A DNA stretch of 64,000 bases from Caprella mutica (Eukaryota; Arthropoda; Malacostraca; Amphipoda; Caprellidae), in NCBI GenBank assembly GCA_947561585.1, contig CANNZV010000254.1:380566-444565 (forward strand), in the 5' to 3' direction. The position numbers and the translations under genes are program-made. Below the pieces are notes generated by a model that searched no databases, was not told the origin of the DNA, and saw only the letters and a program-made list of their open reading frames with translations. Position 1 is the first letter of the stretch. Each line of letters begins with the position of its first letter. Positions 63,010-64,000 of the stretch are shown here, in pieces.

Positions 63010-64000
63010 TTATGATCATGTTTGCTTCTTCTGAAATGCCTGTAACGCTTGCATATGATCTCAGTTTTCAATTTAAAATTACAAACATGGTCGCCATTTT
63101 AATTACCTGGTTTGGAACTTTGGGCCTTTTGGTCAACTGAAATCAATAGTGTCATTGTAAAACTAATTAAAATGGTGGTAGATAGTTAGGTACACAATTT
63201 GTATGAATTAATAATCCGAACAGCATACTCTGCAGTTTGTTCACTGAACCAACTACCTAAGTTAGATATCTGGTTATTTTCGGCTATTAGATATTAGGTA
63301 AACTGGTAAAGTAGGTACCCACCGGCTACCTCCTACCAAGGACCTCATTATTCTAACATGCTATTGATATGTTAGTGGATCTTTCCATATGATTAATGCC
63401 ACAGTAACTTTGCTCTACTACCTATGTATCAATCATCGTAAAACGACGACGTACCCAAGGTGAGTCACTGAGTGACTGTGGTCTGTGAGGCAGAATTTCA
63501 GTAACTAGCCTACCTAGCTTTAGTGTTTAGTCCAGTCAGCAAAAGATGCATGAAGTTCTGAAGTTTATCCAACAGCTATTGAGGCCTTGAAATTAGTCTC
63601 CTGAATTAGCTGGCTACAATTTTCTCAGTCTGCAGAATGTGTCTCTTCTCCTCAGTCTCATGCAGAGATTTTAATTTGAGAGACACTGAGACAGTTACTC
63701 TCTGACTCTCACTTCTCAATAGTAGGGTCAAGCAGGTAAATTGCGGCCCACTAACTAACTGCGGCCTCTGACAACAGAAATGCCATAGCTTCAAACCAGA
63801 GTGGAATAATAACTCATTTCAGATTGACTAGTAACTCTGTTAGGAATTTAGAATGAACAAAAATTACTCATTTTAACCCTAAAAAATGCAGAAATCAGTA
63901 AATTATTTTATAAATTTCAACTCTGCAGTGAAAACTAATGTAAAATAAGTCATTTATACTTCACAATTGGGCTTGTTGTGATGATAAACATCACTAATGG
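63010..64000. other. sequence with no supported feature
   Basis: Ordinary intergenic sequence. Short open frames on both strands look random. Nothing recognised. Confidence 0.6.

Overview
This is AT-rich eukaryotic nuclear DNA, most likely from an insect. A hemipteran such as a planthopper would fit the size of the introns, the dense short DNA transposons and the protein similarities, but that is an inference. No bacterial operons, rRNA, tRNA genes or viral genes were recognised.

Positions 2819-48386 (+ strand) hold one large gene. I reconstructed 19 exons by joining consensus splice sites in phase. They give 2403 nt, or 800 codons plus a TGA stop, with no internal stop. The protein matches the GARNL3 family: a Rap/Ran-GAP domain (visible residues about 1-200), a linker with the conserved NRR-FSDV segment, a citron-homology (CNH) domain (about 290-615) and a divergent basic, Ser-rich tail. 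The first exons, roughly 200 residues in the human protein, lie upstream of the window or were not found in 1-2818. Introns range from 87 nt to 12.7 kb.

The introns are full of tandem repeats with units of 16, 17, 21, 26, 28, 30, 34 and 37 bp. One is a 28-bp array that flips orientation twice (20615-21080). Several terminal-inverted-repeat elements also sit in introns. One exon-like segment in intron 2 (16196-16420) resembles the N-terminal part of an insect odorant receptor.

Downstream of the gene (48387-64000) is a transposon graveyard. It holds PIF/Harbinger-type MITEs with TAA duplications and a truncated Tc1/mariner element. A P-element/THAP9-type transposase pseudogene (53860-58224) is split by two or more MITEs and by a MULE-like element with a 9-bp target-site duplication. 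Next comes a 3.3-kb inverted structure made of two convergent Tc1/mariner-like transposase copies, itself interrupted by another element. The region ends with a TTAA-flanked element. No host gene is supported after 48386.

I found no clearly new biological system. The most unusual items are the nested transposon stratigraphy, the convergent mariner dimer, the flip-flop 28-bp array and an in-frame, stop-free short intron in the GARNL3-like gene.
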